From JAFGPF01 sp964500415 (GTDB lineage: Bacteria > Chloroflexota > Dehalococcoidia > Dehalococcoidales > RBG-16-60-22), in contig CAZCOB010000003.1 in assembly GCA_964500415.1 (NCBI GenBank), positions 1-64,000 of the forward strand: a stretch of DNA of 64,000 nucleotides. The letters run 5' to 3'. The notes beneath the pieces were generated by a model, which saw only the letters and a list, made by a program, of their open reading frames with translations, searched no databases and was not told where the DNA came from. The translations under genes and the position numbers were made by a program. Shown here one piece after another: positions 8,615-17,900 of this stretch (position 1 is its first letter; each line of letters begins with the position of its first letter).

Positions 8615-9441
8615 CAATCCGGAAGCGCCTGCAAGAAGCAAAACAGCTTGCCGCAAAATTCTTCGAACCGTTCGCGGCGGATGCAATGACCGGCGCCTTT
8701 AATCTGAAACCACTGGAAAGGCTGCTGGCTTTTCCAAAGTCTGGAGGCGTTTTCAGCCACTGCAGCGGTTACGATGCCGCTATCGGCGATGACAAGCATG
8801 GTGGGGCAGTTAATTTCAGGCACCAGCTCTTCATAAGAGCGCTGGTTGACAATCGGCTTGGAAAATAATGAGGTATCAAACCGGCGTTTGGCTTTTGCCC
8901 AGGGAACAATCTCCGCTTCCGACCATCCGGCATTTGTCGCCCGACCTTCGGCTATAACTTCATCCAGAGTACGCTTGCCCAATCCGATTAAAAAATCCCT
9001 GAAGGCTTCTCCCTGTTTTATTGCCTCTTCGTTTTTTTCAGATTCGGGAGGTTCCGGTGCCGCCCAGGGCGGGTCTTCGAGAATGATAGCTTTCGGCAAA
9101 GAAGGGTAAGTAACGGCAATATTTACCGCTGTGTCAGCTCCCATAGAGTGCCCCATGATAATGGGTTTCTTAATATCGAGTTCACTAATTAACGCGACCA
9201 CCTGGTCGATATGACGACGGAAAGTGAAATCCGGGTCGAGCCTGTCCGACAATCCGTGTCCCTGGGCGTCAGGCATAATAACATCATATTGTTCCGCGAG
9301 TAATTCGGCCACCGGAGTCCAGCACAGGCCGTCATCCGTCGCTCCGTGGAGAAGTACGAATGGCGGCTTACCACCACCCGTACGATAATAGTGGATTTTT
9401 ATACCTTCGGTCACAATGTAATCATCTGTATATTCGAACAT
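8614..9441 (-). CDS. Alpha/beta hydrolase
   Basis: A 275-residue alpha/beta-fold hydrolase. The oxyanion region is VLLHGATDDG, the nucleophile elbow is GHSMGA, and the catalytic His lies in GAGHCIRRE near the C-terminus. A cap of about 60 residues follows strand 6. It is probably an esterase, lactonase or C-C hydrolase; the sequence does not say which. A TATAAT box at 9477-9482 (minus) and AAGGAAAG before the ATG give it its own promoter. Its stop overlaps the GH3 start, so both are translated from one message. Confidence 0.85.
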   Translation of the reverse strand: MFEYTDDYIVTEGIKIHYYRTGGGKPPFVLLHGATDDGLCWTPVAELLAEQYDVIMPDAQGHGLSDRLDPDFTFRRHIDQVVALISELDIKKPIIMGHSMGADTAVNIAVTYPSLPKAIILEDPPWAAPEPPESEKNEEAIKQGEAFRDFLIGLGKRTLDEVIAEGRATNAGWSEAEIVPWAKAKRRFDTSLFSKPIVNQRSYEELVPEINCPTMLVIADSGIVTAAVAENASRLWKSQQPFQWFQIKGAGHCIRRERFEEFCGKLFCFLQALPD

Positions 9442-9559
9442 ACAAGTTCTTTCCTTGATATTAACGACTTGTTCTAATTATATAGATATGGGGATAAAAG
9501 GTAAAACCAGAATAGCAGCCCTGATTTATTGAATACGGCCTATTATTCGATTTCCTTTA

Positions 9560-11776
9560 TTACCGCGTGCTGAAAAATCTTTTAATAGGACTCTGCCGCC
9601 TGAGAAGACCATCAAATACGTCACACCGCGCCTTTAGAATTGCCGCCTCTTCATAAAGTCCCGGTTTCCCTTCTCTACGACCAAATCGGTTCTCCGTGTA
9701 AGCCCGGACGATATTATCGAGGTTTTTAACCTGCTCCGGGAATTCCGCCGCGAGCATGGCGGTAAATTCCAGCGGTGTCTGCTGTGGCTTTGGTCCCAGT
9801 CCCACTATCGAAGCCAGTCTACCCAATCTGGCATATACCATCGCTGCCAGGTTCGCCCTGTCTACCTGCCAGAGCCAGCGATAAAAGTACGACCGTAATA
9901 AAAGGAGCGGAATTACCAGAATCCCGACAACGAAAGCAATCGCAAAAATAATAAACAAAGCCCGTCCCAGTTCATCGGCAAAAGGCAGAGGCCCCGATAT
10001 ACGTGCAGGCTTCGCCGCCGCTTCACCCGAAGTAAACCCATACGGCCAACCGTACATCCAAAGTATCTGCCACAGCTGCGATGCCTCCCATTGCGGAACT
10101 TCGCTAATAGCACCGGCCGATACCCACGGTGTCTCTATGGTTACCTGGCTGCCCGTGCTCCTGGGAGTAGCCTCCAGGTCCACCCACCCGTAACCCGCGA
10201 AATAAGCCTGAGGCCAGGTATGATAATGCCTATCGCGGAGGATATATTCTCCGTCCTCCTCGCCGGGGTCGCCGGGAAGATAACCGACGGCAAGTCTCGA
10301 CGGAACGCCGACGGAACGTAGCATCACCGCCATTGCCGAGGCATAGTAGAGACAAAAGCCGGACTTCTGCGTGAACAGGAAATGTTCCACGCCATCGACA
10401 TTTTCCGGAGGAGCTTTAATTTCTTCTTCGTAAGGAATCCGGGAAAGGTAGCCGTCTATGGCCATTATCTTTTGATAAGGAGTTTTAGCATCTCCGGTTA
10501 CATTCTCGGCCAACAGTCTGATTTTATCAGGGAAATTTAAAGGTAGACGGCGGTACTGGTACGCGATTATCTCCGGGTAATTTTCACCGGCGGCGGCTAA
10601 ATCACCGGGAGAAGGTGAGGAGATACCGGAGGTAACGGTATAATACTCTCCGGGACTGAGCACACGAGGCGTCGTCACCGAGATAACATATCCATCACTG
10701 ACACGCACCAGCACATCTGTATCCGAAGACACGAAGTCGCCAGCAGTCAACAGGCCGTCTGTCTTTATATTGGTGTTTACCGTGTAGGTTATCGTATCTC
10801 GGTCGTTAAAAGCACTCGTGTCACCCCAAGGTACACCCTCTTCCAGCATGTAATCACTGGTCGGACGGCTTACCCAACCACGAGAGGTGTAGGTGTCATA
10901 CACATCGACCCGCCAGTAAAAGGGCTGCGGGGAATTAACCACGAAATTAACCTGGTCTTTATCATTCCAGGCCTCTCTAAATATCAGGTCACGGCGGGTG
11001 GTGCTCGTACTCAAAGGCTGCTTCGCCGGCACTGCGGCGAAGAAGTTAAAAGACGATTTTTCTATATCCTGTTTCCAGAGCATCCTGGTAGCTATCATCG
11101 TCTGCAACTGAGGGACACGCATTTCCGGTATTATCCGTGCAACGAAAACCGCCACTATGACCAGACAGAGCAGCACCATTGCAATATGGATAAAGCCTCG
11201 CCGGGTAGTGCCTGCGGTGAGCCCCGTTATGTAGTGCTGCTTGAGCATGCGAGACCAGGTAATCAGAAAAACAGCCGCAATGAAGTAGAGACCGAAGAAG
11301 TAATAATACGTGTCCGGCAGGTTGCTTAAATTCACCAGAATAACCACAGCACCCAGGCAAACGGCTACCCAGGCGTTTTTCCGGCGTATCATAAACCACG
11401 CCGAGAAATAGCCAATTACCCAGGTTAGCAAGACGAGAAAAGCAGCAAAAGGTCTGACCTCCAGCGCAGGCAACTGATACGCCTGCCAGGCCGTCACCCC
11501 GCCGCCGACAACCAGCGCTATGACATGGGCGACCATACCGGGAAGTCGGCCTCTGGCAAGCAACCAGGCCACCACCAGTGAGAGGACAAGAACCAGTGTC
11601 AACGAGGGTTGAGGTATAATCCATCGGGACTGCTCAATGGAGAGCACCGCAATCTCCAGAACCAGGCATAGTAAAATGATGCTTACCCACATTTGCCAGT
11701 TGCCCAACCGGGACTTAATGCCTGACCACCGGGTTTCTGTTACCGGGGATTCTCGCTTTTTCTCACCGCTTGCCAT
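9560..11776 (-). CDS. Membrane-anchored transglutaminase-like protein (TgpA type)
   Basis: A 738-residue membrane protein. Six or so hydrophobic helices occupy residues 30-225. An extracytoplasmic region follows with a transglutaminase core: the active Cys in SGFCLYYASAMAVMLRSVG, His in DRHYHTWPQAYF and Asp in GYGWVDLEATP. One more transmembrane helix comes near 625, and a C-terminal cytosolic DUF4129-like tail closes it. Its gene follows a DUF58 gene by two bases and a MoxR gene before that, the standard set for this family. The role is probably modification or quality control of envelope proteins or peptidoglycan; the substrate is unknown. Confidence 0.9.
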   Translation of the reverse strand: MASGEKKRESPVTETRWSGIKSRLGNWQMWVSIILLCLVLEIAVLSIEQSRWIIPQPSLTLVLVLSLVVAWLLARGRLPGMVAHVIALVVGGGVTAWQAYQLPALEVRPFAAFLVLLTWVIGYFSAWFMIRRKNAWVAVCLGAVVILVNLSNLPDTYYYFFGLYFIAAVFLITWSRMLKQHYITGLTAGTTRRGFIHIAMVLLCLVIVAVFVARIIPEMRVPQLQTMIATRMLWKQDIEKSSFNFFAAVPAKQPLSTSTTRRDLIFREAWNDKDQVNFVVNSPQPFYWRVDVYDTYTSRGWVSRPTSDYMLEEGVPWGDTSAFNDRDTITYTVNTNIKTDGLLTAGDFVSSDTDVLVRVSDGYVISVTTPRVLSPGEYYTVTSGISSPSPGDLAAAGENYPEIIAYQYRRLPLNFPDKIRLLAENVTGDAKTPYQKIMAIDGYLSRIPYEEEIKAPPENVDGVEHFLFTQKSGFCLYYASAMAVMLRSVGVPSRLAVGYLPGDPGEEDGEYILRDRHYHTWPQAYFAGYGWVDLEATPRSTGSQVTIETPWVSAGAISEVPQWEASQLWQILWMYGWPYGFTSGEAAAKPARISGPLPFADELGRALFIIFAIAFVVGILVIPLLLLRSYFYRWLWQVDRANLAAMVYARLGRLASIVGLGPKPQQTPLEFTAMLAAEFPEQVKNLDNIVRAYTENRFGRREGKPGLYEEAAILKARCDVFDGLLRRQSPIKRFFSTR

Positions 11777-11778
11777 CG

Positions 11779-13020
11779 CTACACTCTTCCTCCAGTGTAT
11801 TGCACACGCGAAGAGAACGACTTGCTATCCAAAGCTCGTGCTATCTCCATCCCCTGCCCGACAGTATAGACACCGAAACCGCTGGCACCGAGGCTGCGGG
11901 CATTGTTAGCCGGACTGGCCCCGCCGCCGAAGCTGAAAGAATCGAGCAGTATGACTATCACCCTGACATGGCGGTTGATAACAGGGCGCATCACGGCAGC
12001 TATCCCTGGATTTACCGAAGGCATGATGATAATAACAACTGAGCCTGCGTTAAAACGTTCTGCTCTGGAAGCAAGCAGATTATCGATGGGAATTTCACCG
12101 GTGGCCTTCAGGAGGGCCAGAGAGCGTAGGATGTATTGCAGGTGGCCATCTCCAGTTTCGGGTGAGATAAGGTAAGACCGACTACCCGCAGCTATCAGTC
12201 CCACCTGTTTCCCGCTGTCCAGATACTTTTTAGCCAGCGAGGCAGCTATAGTGACGCCGTATTCCTCGGTGGTCTCATCGCCCTCTCCCAGCTGAGAGGT
12301 ACGATGCATATCAAGGACAATCCAGATTTCTTTGTAAGCGGCGTAACTGGAACGGTCGGGGTCGAACTCCCTGACCATGAGATTTCCGGTATGAGCCGTG
12401 GTATGCCAGTGAATGTGACGGAGGCTATCGCCGTTCACATATTCACGCACGCGGGAAGCATTGGGGCTGGTCTCGTTGGCGAGCCATCGGCGCGAACGCA
12501 TTCCGGGTCCGCGCTGGGGGGATACCTGGAAAAAAGGCAGTTCCAGCGTCGCCGGGTATATGGTAATATCCTGCTGCTTACCGATGCGCCGCTCTACGGG
12601 AAAGAAGCCGAGAGGGTCGGTTACCTTTACCGAAAGAGCACCTATATGGTATCGTCCCCGCCTCCGACAATAGACCCTGGTACGCCAGGCATGAGAGCTC
12701 CGTGAAGAAAGACTGATAGCTACTGTATTCCGGTAGCCGGGCATATCGGTTTCACCCCGCGCTTCAATCAAAGGGGTGGGTATTTTACTGCGATTGATTA
12801 AGGTAAATCCCTCTTCGAAGTACTCACCGACCTGGCAGAGGGAGGGCAGACTTTCGATATGGCCGTCAATGCTGCGGATGCTCAGACGCGACCACGCATA
12901 ACTCAGTAACAGCAACACCACCAGAAATATAAAGAAACGCCAGAGGAGGGTAAAACCTCCCGCCAGAGCCACTGCTAAGATGAGAAGCGGAATAATAATG
13001 AGAGCCAGACGAATTTTCAT
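11779..13020 (-). CDS. DUF58 protein
   Basis: A 413-residue protein with two hydrophobic helices at about 5-40 and a C-terminal DUF58 domain shown by VREYVNGDSLRHIHWHTTAH and LMVREFD. The C-terminal part resembles a von Willebrand A fold (IWIVLDMHRTS). DUF58 proteins partner with MoxR ATPases. The gene lies between moxR and the transglutaminase gene in the same direction. Confidence 0.9.
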   Translation of the reverse strand: MKIRLALIIIPLLILAVALAGGFTLLWRFFIFLVVLLLLSYAWSRLSIRSIDGHIESLPSLCQVGEYFEEGFTLINRSKIPTPLIEARGETDMPGYRNTVAISLSSRSSHAWRTRVYCRRRGRYHIGALSVKVTDPLGFFPVERRIGKQQDITIYPATLELPFFQVSPQRGPGMRSRRWLANETSPNASRVREYVNGDSLRHIHWHTTAHTGNLMVREFDPDRSSYAAYKEIWIVLDMHRTSQLGEGDETTEEYGVTIAASLAKKYLDSGKQVGLIAAGSRSYLISPETGDGHLQYILRSLALLKATGEIPIDNLLASRAERFNAGSVVIIIMPSVNPGIAAVMRPVINRHVRVIVILLDSFSFGGGASPANNARSLGASGFGVYTVGQGMEIARALDSKSFSSRVQYTGGRV

Positions 13021-13073
13021 GTTTTTCAGCCGGAGATAACAGGTCTTATAGTATCACCTCAATCAACCCATGC

Positions 13074-14036
13074 TTATCGGTCGGGGATTGCCCCCGGCAC
13101 GGGTACCGTTTCCAGTATCTCGGTAATAATAGCCCGGCCATCTCCTCCCGACGACTGACCTCCGGAAGATAGCAATGAACGGTGAGCCAGGGCGGATTCA
13201 GCCATGGCTTTAACATCATCAGGCAAAACAAAATCTCGTCCCTGCAGCAGGGCCCGTGCTTGAGCCGTACGAAAAAGTGCCAGCGAGCCGCGGGGAGAAG
13301 ACCCGAGAAATATTGAGGGATGCCGCCGGGTTGCCTCTACCAGCGCCACTATATACTGCTTAACCAGGTCATCTACATAAATTTTCTTCACCGTTTCCTG
13401 AAGCATTAAAACGTCGGATGCATCTACCATGTGGCTGAGCTGCTCGATAGGATGAACATATTGCTGCCTTTCCACTATGGCTATTTCTTCAGCCGCAGCG
13501 GGGTAGCCAATGTTTATCCTGAGCAGAAACCTGTCCAGCTGTGCCTCCGGTAGAGGGAAGGTGCCTTCATATTCCACAGGGTTCTGAGTAGCCAGAACGT
13601 GGAAGGGCGAGGGCATCTTACGGGTGACGCCATCCACGGTAATCTGTCTCTCCTCCATAGCTTCCAGCAAAGCCGACTGTACTTTAGGTGTGGCCCGGTT
13701 TATTTCGTCTGCCAGCACCACCTGGGCCATTATCGGACCGGGGCGAAACTCAAAATCGCCGGATTTCTGGTTATATACCGTGACACCGGTGATATCGCCG
13801 GGGAGCATGTCAGGCGTAAACTGAATCCTCTTAAAGCTGCAGTTTATCGATTTTGACAGGCTTCGGGCCAGCATGGTCTTACCGACACCGGGGGCATCCT
13901 CGATAAGCAGGTGCCCCTGACTGATTAACGCAATCACCGCCAGCTTTACCGCTTCTGTCTTGCCGACCATGACCTTTTCTACATTTTGTACTATTTTCTC
14001 AGCTATCTGCTGCGCCTTGGTTATAACACTATCCAT
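13074..14036 (-). CDS. MoxR-family AAA+ ATPase
   Basis: A 320-residue AAA+ ATPase. Walker A is DAPGVGKTMLA, Walker B is VVLADEINRA, and the MoxR signature is LATQNPVEYEGTFPLPEAQL. Arg residues in the C-terminal lid fit an oligomeric ring. MoxR proteins act as chaperones that assemble or activate a partner, here probably the DUF58 or transglutaminase product. ATG at 14034-14036 with AGAGG upstream is preferred to a GTG 23 codons earlier that has no ribosome site. It is the first gene of a three-gene operon. Confidence 0.92.
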   Translation of the reverse strand: MDSVITKAQQIAEKIVQNVEKVMVGKTEAVKLAVIALISQGHLLIEDAPGVGKTMLARSLSKSINCSFKRIQFTPDMLPGDITGVTVYNQKSGDFEFRPGPIMAQVVLADEINRATPKVQSALLEAMEERQITVDGVTRKMPSPFHVLATQNPVEYEGTFPLPEAQLDRFLLRINIGYPAAAEEIAIVERQQYVHPIEQLSHMVDASDVLMLQETVKKIYVDDLVKQYIVALVEATRRHPSIFLGSSPRGSLALFRTAQARALLQGRDFVLPDDVKAMAESALAHRSLLSSGGQSSGGDGRAIITEILETVPVPGAIPDR

Positions 14037-14282
14037 TTTCGCCTCTATAGATGATTTTCCAGTAGTAAACTCAGATTGATTATCCCCCTGATTCGAGTAT
14101 AACACAAGATAAAATCACCGACAAAATACCGTAGAATAAATCATTTATGGCAGGCTATCAGTTGAAATGTAATTATACGCCAGAATCAACGAAATATTAT
14201 AGTGAGTAGAGTCGCCCTAGTTGGAGAAAGGTCTCCAGCGATTATCTATATGTAAGAGCTTAAGGTATGTAAACCTCTGACA

Positions 14283-14359
14283 TGGTGGGCGGTAGGGGAC
14301 TTGAACCTCTGACCTCCGCGATGTCAACGCGGCGCTCTAACCAACTGAGCTAACCGCCC
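14283..14359 (-). tRNA. tRNA-Val(GAC)
   Basis: The minus strand folds as a complete tRNA. The acceptor stem is GGGCGGT/ACCGCCC with discriminator A and an encoded CCA (14283-14285). The D arm is TAGCTCAGTTGGTTAGAGC. The anticodon stem is CCGCG/CGCGG with loop TTGACAT, so the anticodon is GAC (Val). The T arm is GGTTCAAGTCC. Its length is 77 nt. No other tRNA is near it. Confidence 0.97.
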
Positions 14360-14506
14360 ACGACTAACATAATTCTACAAGATACCCGCTTCACAGTCAA
14401 TATCGCCCGAAGAAGCCGGTGTAATTTCCACTCAGATATGATAAAATACTGTACAAATCCGACGCTACCGCAAGTGGCTTTGGCGGGATTCCGGAGGCCA
14501 GAGTAA

Positions 14507-15607
14507 TTGAATTTTCTCAGGGGTCTGGGGACTTTTATTTTAAGCTTCCTGCTTTTCGTTTCGCTTTCCATTTTCAGCCTTGCGTTTCTGATTCAAAGCA
14601 CTATACTCAATCCCGACTTCGTTAGTGACCAGGTGGACAGGATTGACCTGTCAGAACTGACCCACGACTTTACCGAAGAAAATATCGTCGGGGAAATACC
14701 CGGTGAGGCCCGATTCCTTCAAGACGCTGTATACGACGTTATCAATGACCAGGAACCATGGTTTAAAGAGCAGTTCCACAATGTTATCTACGCCGGGTAT
14801 GACTTTTTACTGGGAAAGAGCGACACGCTGGAAATATCCATCCGGCTGGAGAGCCTGAAGGAAAGCCTGAGAGAAAGTCTCTGGGAAGCCCTGAATGAAC
14901 AAATTTCCACCTGGCTTCCCGATATCGTCCGCAGTGAGCTGAGACCTTATATTGAAGAGCATCTGGAAGAATATACCCGGCAAATACCGGAGGAATATCT
15001 TCCGGAGGGGATTACCGGGCTAGATGACGAACTTCTGCTGGATTTCATCGACCCGTATTTACAAGAAATCGATGAACAGATAACCAACGAGGGGCTGATG
15101 CCCCAGGTCACCGGGCTTCTGGAAGCCCTGATAAGACCTTATTACGACCAGTATTTCGATGAATTCGTCGCGGGGATACCCTCCGAGATAGTCTATAACG
15201 AGGAGACCATACCAGCGGACGTTATGGAACAGCTATTTCTGGCCAGGAATTACATCGGCTATTTCCAGGCCGGCTACTACTGGCTTATAGTCTTCATGGT
15301 GTTACTCGCTGCGGGCATTTTCCTCGTTAACTGGAATTTCGGCAAAGCAGCCCTCGCGCTGTCTATAGACCTGCTCGTCTTCGGCGTCCTGGAAACTGCG
15401 GGTATCCTTTTTGCCAAGAATTTGGGCCTGTCCGGACTTCTGGATAGTGTACCTTCATCGCTTCAATCATGGTTGACGTCACTTTATAACGATATCCTTT
15501 CGGTGATGCTTACATTCAACATTGCCGTTCTCATTGCGGGGATAATCCTGCTCGTGGTTGGCATCGTCTTCAAGCGGAGAGCTTCCCGGGCACCTGATAG
15601 TGAGTAA
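14507..15607 (+). CDS. Membrane protein of unknown function
   Basis: A 366-residue protein. It has one N-terminal hydrophobic helix (about 5-30), then a 220-residue acidic extracytoplasmic region rich in Glu and Asp with predicted amphipathic helices, and then three helices in the last 110 residues (about 255-280, 285-310, 330-355). No catalytic motif is visible. The TTG start has CCGGAGG about ten bases upstream. It is convergent with the DUF1461-like gene, four bases away. I do not recognise the family. Confidence 0.7.
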   Translation: MNFLRGLGTFILSFLLFVSLSIFSLAFLIQSTILNPDFVSDQVDRIDLSELTHDFTEENIVGEIPGEARFLQDAVYDVINDQEPWFKEQFHNVIYAGYDFLLGKSDTLEISIRLESLKESLRESLWEALNEQISTWLPDIVRSELRPYIEEHLEEYTRQIPEEYLPEGITGLDDELLLDFIDPYLQEIDEQITNEGLMPQVTGLLEALIRPYYDQYFDEFVAGIPSEIVYNEETIPADVMEQLFLARNYIGYFQAGYYWLIVFMVLLAAGIFLVNWNFGKAALALSIDLLVFGVLETAGILFAKNLGLSGLLDSVPSSLQSWLTSLYNDILSVMLTFNIAVLIAGIILLVVGIVFKRRASRAPDSE

Positions 15608-15611
15608 AAGC

Positions 15612-16292
15612 TCAGAGAGATTCTGAAGACATGGTTTTTCTCAATTGCCACCACCCCACCCCGCCCAGTATTATCGCCGGTATAGCTGTCGCCAGGGCGC
15701 AGAATAGCGCCGCATCGAACCAGAAACCCCGCGGGAAAAGCATAATGAGGTAGTCTGTGGCCGGGTCGAGCATCCACAGGTCATTGGCAAAGCTGAGCAG
15801 GTGAAACTGTAAAAAGAAACGGTCGAAGTCGACTGCGATAAATATCCCCAGTGCCAGCATCAATACCAGAGTTAAACCCTCCCCACCAACCAGTCCCCAG
15901 GCCAGTCTCCGCCGTTCCCGCCACCAGAAGAAACTGACACCGAAATATGCCAGAGCATAAACCAAAGTACCCAGAAGGACATAATAGCCCAGTCGGAACA
16001 GCCCCCTAACATCCTTGAGATGGCCGACCTCGCGCTCGTTGAAAAGCTCGAACGACTTGCCGTCTTTCGTCACGGCGAGGCTGATATACTCGTCACTGGA
16101 ATTAAAATAGTCGATTAGTCCTTCAGCAACCCTGTCCAGCTCCGCTGACGCCAGCCCCGTTGCCCTGCTGATATCATACTTATCGAAGCCATAATGGTAC
16201 AGCCAGGGGCAATTAGCCGCCCCGCTCAAACTGGCTGTCAGCAGCAGAACGGGAATACACAGTATAAAGAGCCATTGGACCGCCGTTTTCAT
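15612..16292 (-). CDS. TIGR01906/DUF1461-type integral membrane protein
   Basis: A 226-residue membrane protein with four to five helices. Family marks are the FNEREVGHLKDVRGLF stretch after the first loop and the FANDLWMLDPATDYLIMLFP stretch between the last helices. The function is not known in the family; it occurs widely in Firmicutes and Chloroflexota. ATG at 16290-16292 begins MKTAVQWLF, a natural signal-anchor start; a longer TTG reading adds 14 residues without support. The gene follows the MFS gene by 86 bases. Confidence 0.8.
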   Translation of the reverse strand: MKTAVQWLFILCIPVLLLTASLSGAANCPWLYHYGFDKYDISRATGLASAELDRVAEGLIDYFNSSDEYISLAVTKDGKSFELFNEREVGHLKDVRGLFRLGYYVLLGTLVYALAYFGVSFFWWRERRRLAWGLVGGEGLTLVLMLALGIFIAVDFDRFFLQFHLLSFANDLWMLDPATDYLIMLFPRGFWFDAALFCALATAIPAIILGGVGWWQLRKTMSSESL

Positions 16293-16378
16293 AACACCAT
16301 TACTGTAAATAGATTGTACATTACCGGAACGCAAAACGCACCCGCCGGAGAAAAAGAACGAACGCCGGGCAGTTAAAG

Positions 16379-17647
16379 CTACTTCGGTCTGCGGGCCAAG
16401 AATACGAAGATAAGTCCTGCCAGACTAAATATAGCAGCAGTGATAAAGGCAGGGGTATAGGTAGACGTGGCGTCATAAATCGCCCCGGCGGCGGTAGTGG
16501 CAATGGCGTTAGAACAGACCTGAAAGGGAAGGACCACACCCATGACCTGAGAATAGCGACGACGCGGATAATAGGCACCAACGAATGTCGGCATGGCCGC
16601 CGTCAGCGCGCCGTTGCTCATTCCCTGGAAAGCCGCGTAAATGTAAATAAGCCCCAGTTCCCTGGATGATAATAAAACCACCAGACCCGTAAGCTGAATG
16701 GCGAAAAAGACGCTGGCCAGATATCTTACCTTAATTTTCATGGCCAGAGCCCCAAAGACAAGGCTGCCGATAATGCTGAAAACAGACATAAAGCTCAGGG
16801 TCGTGGCGGCAGTCATCGGACTGAAATTTATATCCTGAAGATAGGCTATCTGGTGTGTCACCATTGTCCCCATGGTAAAGGTATTGGCCGCAGAAAAACC
16901 CCCTATCAACCAGGCCGTCGGTCTCTTCAGTACCTGCTTAATATGCCAGCCGGCAGATTTCTCCTCTGTTGCCGCCTGAGATTCCTCCAGCTCTATTTCC
17001 GTAAAGGCATCGGCTGGCATACCGTCCGGCGTCTGTCCCATGTCCTCCGGCTTGTTTCTTACCAGAATCACACCGCCAATCAACACTGCAAACAAAATAA
17101 TCATTCCCGCCAGCACGAGCCAGGCCGCCCGCCATCCTATAACGGAGATGAGCGATGTCGTCAGCGGTGGGAAAACGAACCCTCCCAGGCCGGCGGAGGC
17201 TATAAAGATTCCCAGTACCAGAGAGCGTTTCTTGATAAACCAGTTATTGGCTACCGTAGTGCAGGAAATATAGCCCCCGAAACCACCCCCTATCCCGATG
17301 ATGATATATAACAGGTATAGCTGCCAGATTTCCTGGACCAGGTATACTCCGGCAATACCCAGGCCGGCCAGCAGGTTACCGAATATGAGGGTGATTCTGG
17401 GTCCCAGCCTTGATACGAGAATACCGTAAAACGGGCTGGGCAATCCGAAGGCGATAATACCCGCCGCCAGTGCTCCTGCTACGATTGCCCGGCTCCAGCC
17501 GAATTCAACTGTTATTACTGGCAGCAAAACCCCGAAGGAATTCACGAAGGTCCCGCCGACGATAAATATCACGAGCATGACACCAGCCAGCGCGAACCAG
17601 CCGTAAAACATTCTGCCCGTTCTTCCGGCTACATTTTCCGGCTTCAT
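16379..17647 (-). CDS. MFS transporter, monocarboxylate/oxalate-formate antiporter type
   Basis: A 422-residue major facilitator with twelve hydrophobic segments and a central cytosolic loop rich in Glu at about 195-215. The N-terminal FYGWFALAGVM and the FGWSRA segment in helix 1-2 are typical of the OFA and monocarboxylate branch. The probable cargo is a small organic acid, but no specific substrate can be assigned. The gene lies alone or heads a pair with the DUF1461 gene. Confidence 0.85.
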   Translation of the reverse strand: MKPENVAGRTGRMFYGWFALAGVMLVIFIVGGTFVNSFGVLLPVITVEFGWSRAIVAGALAAGIIAFGLPSPFYGILVSRLGPRITLIFGNLLAGLGIAGVYLVQEIWQLYLLYIIIGIGGGFGGYISCTTVANNWFIKKRSLVLGIFIASAGLGGFVFPPLTTSLISVIGWRAAWLVLAGMIILFAVLIGGVILVRNKPEDMGQTPDGMPADAFTEIELEESQAATEEKSAGWHIKQVLKRPTAWLIGGFSAANTFTMGTMVTHQIAYLQDINFSPMTAATTLSFMSVFSIIGSLVFGALAMKIKVRYLASVFFAIQLTGLVVLLSSRELGLIYIYAAFQGMSNGALTAAMPTFVGAYYPRRRYSQVMGVVLPFQVCSNAIATTAAGAIYDATSTYTPAFITAAIFSLAGLIFVFLARRPK

Positions 17648-17865
17648 CGGTGTTCTAGTCCTGTCATATTTATCTTCCTTGAATTAATCAGAGCTTAGTC
17701 CTGCAAGCTTGCTACGATGCCTAAAAATAGTGCTATGGAAATGAATGGGGACTCTTTGTGCGAGTAGATTGATAATTAATTATACTTCTACCGGCTATTT
17801 CACCGCAACTCTAATAAATCCTTTAACGACACAGGTCAACCATGGTTTTTCCCCTGTCGGTGCTG

Positions 17866-17874
17866 TGCTATAAT
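17866..17874 (+). promoter_or_regulatory. Extended -10 promoter of dnaE
   Basis: TG-C-TATAAT lies 27 bases before the dnaE ATG, with no good -35 box. The predicted start point is near 17881, which leaves a 20-base leader. No other feature is visible in the 250 bases between the MFS gene and dnaE. Confidence 0.6.
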
Positions 17875-17900
17875 TACCTTAAACCGGCGCCGGAATTAAG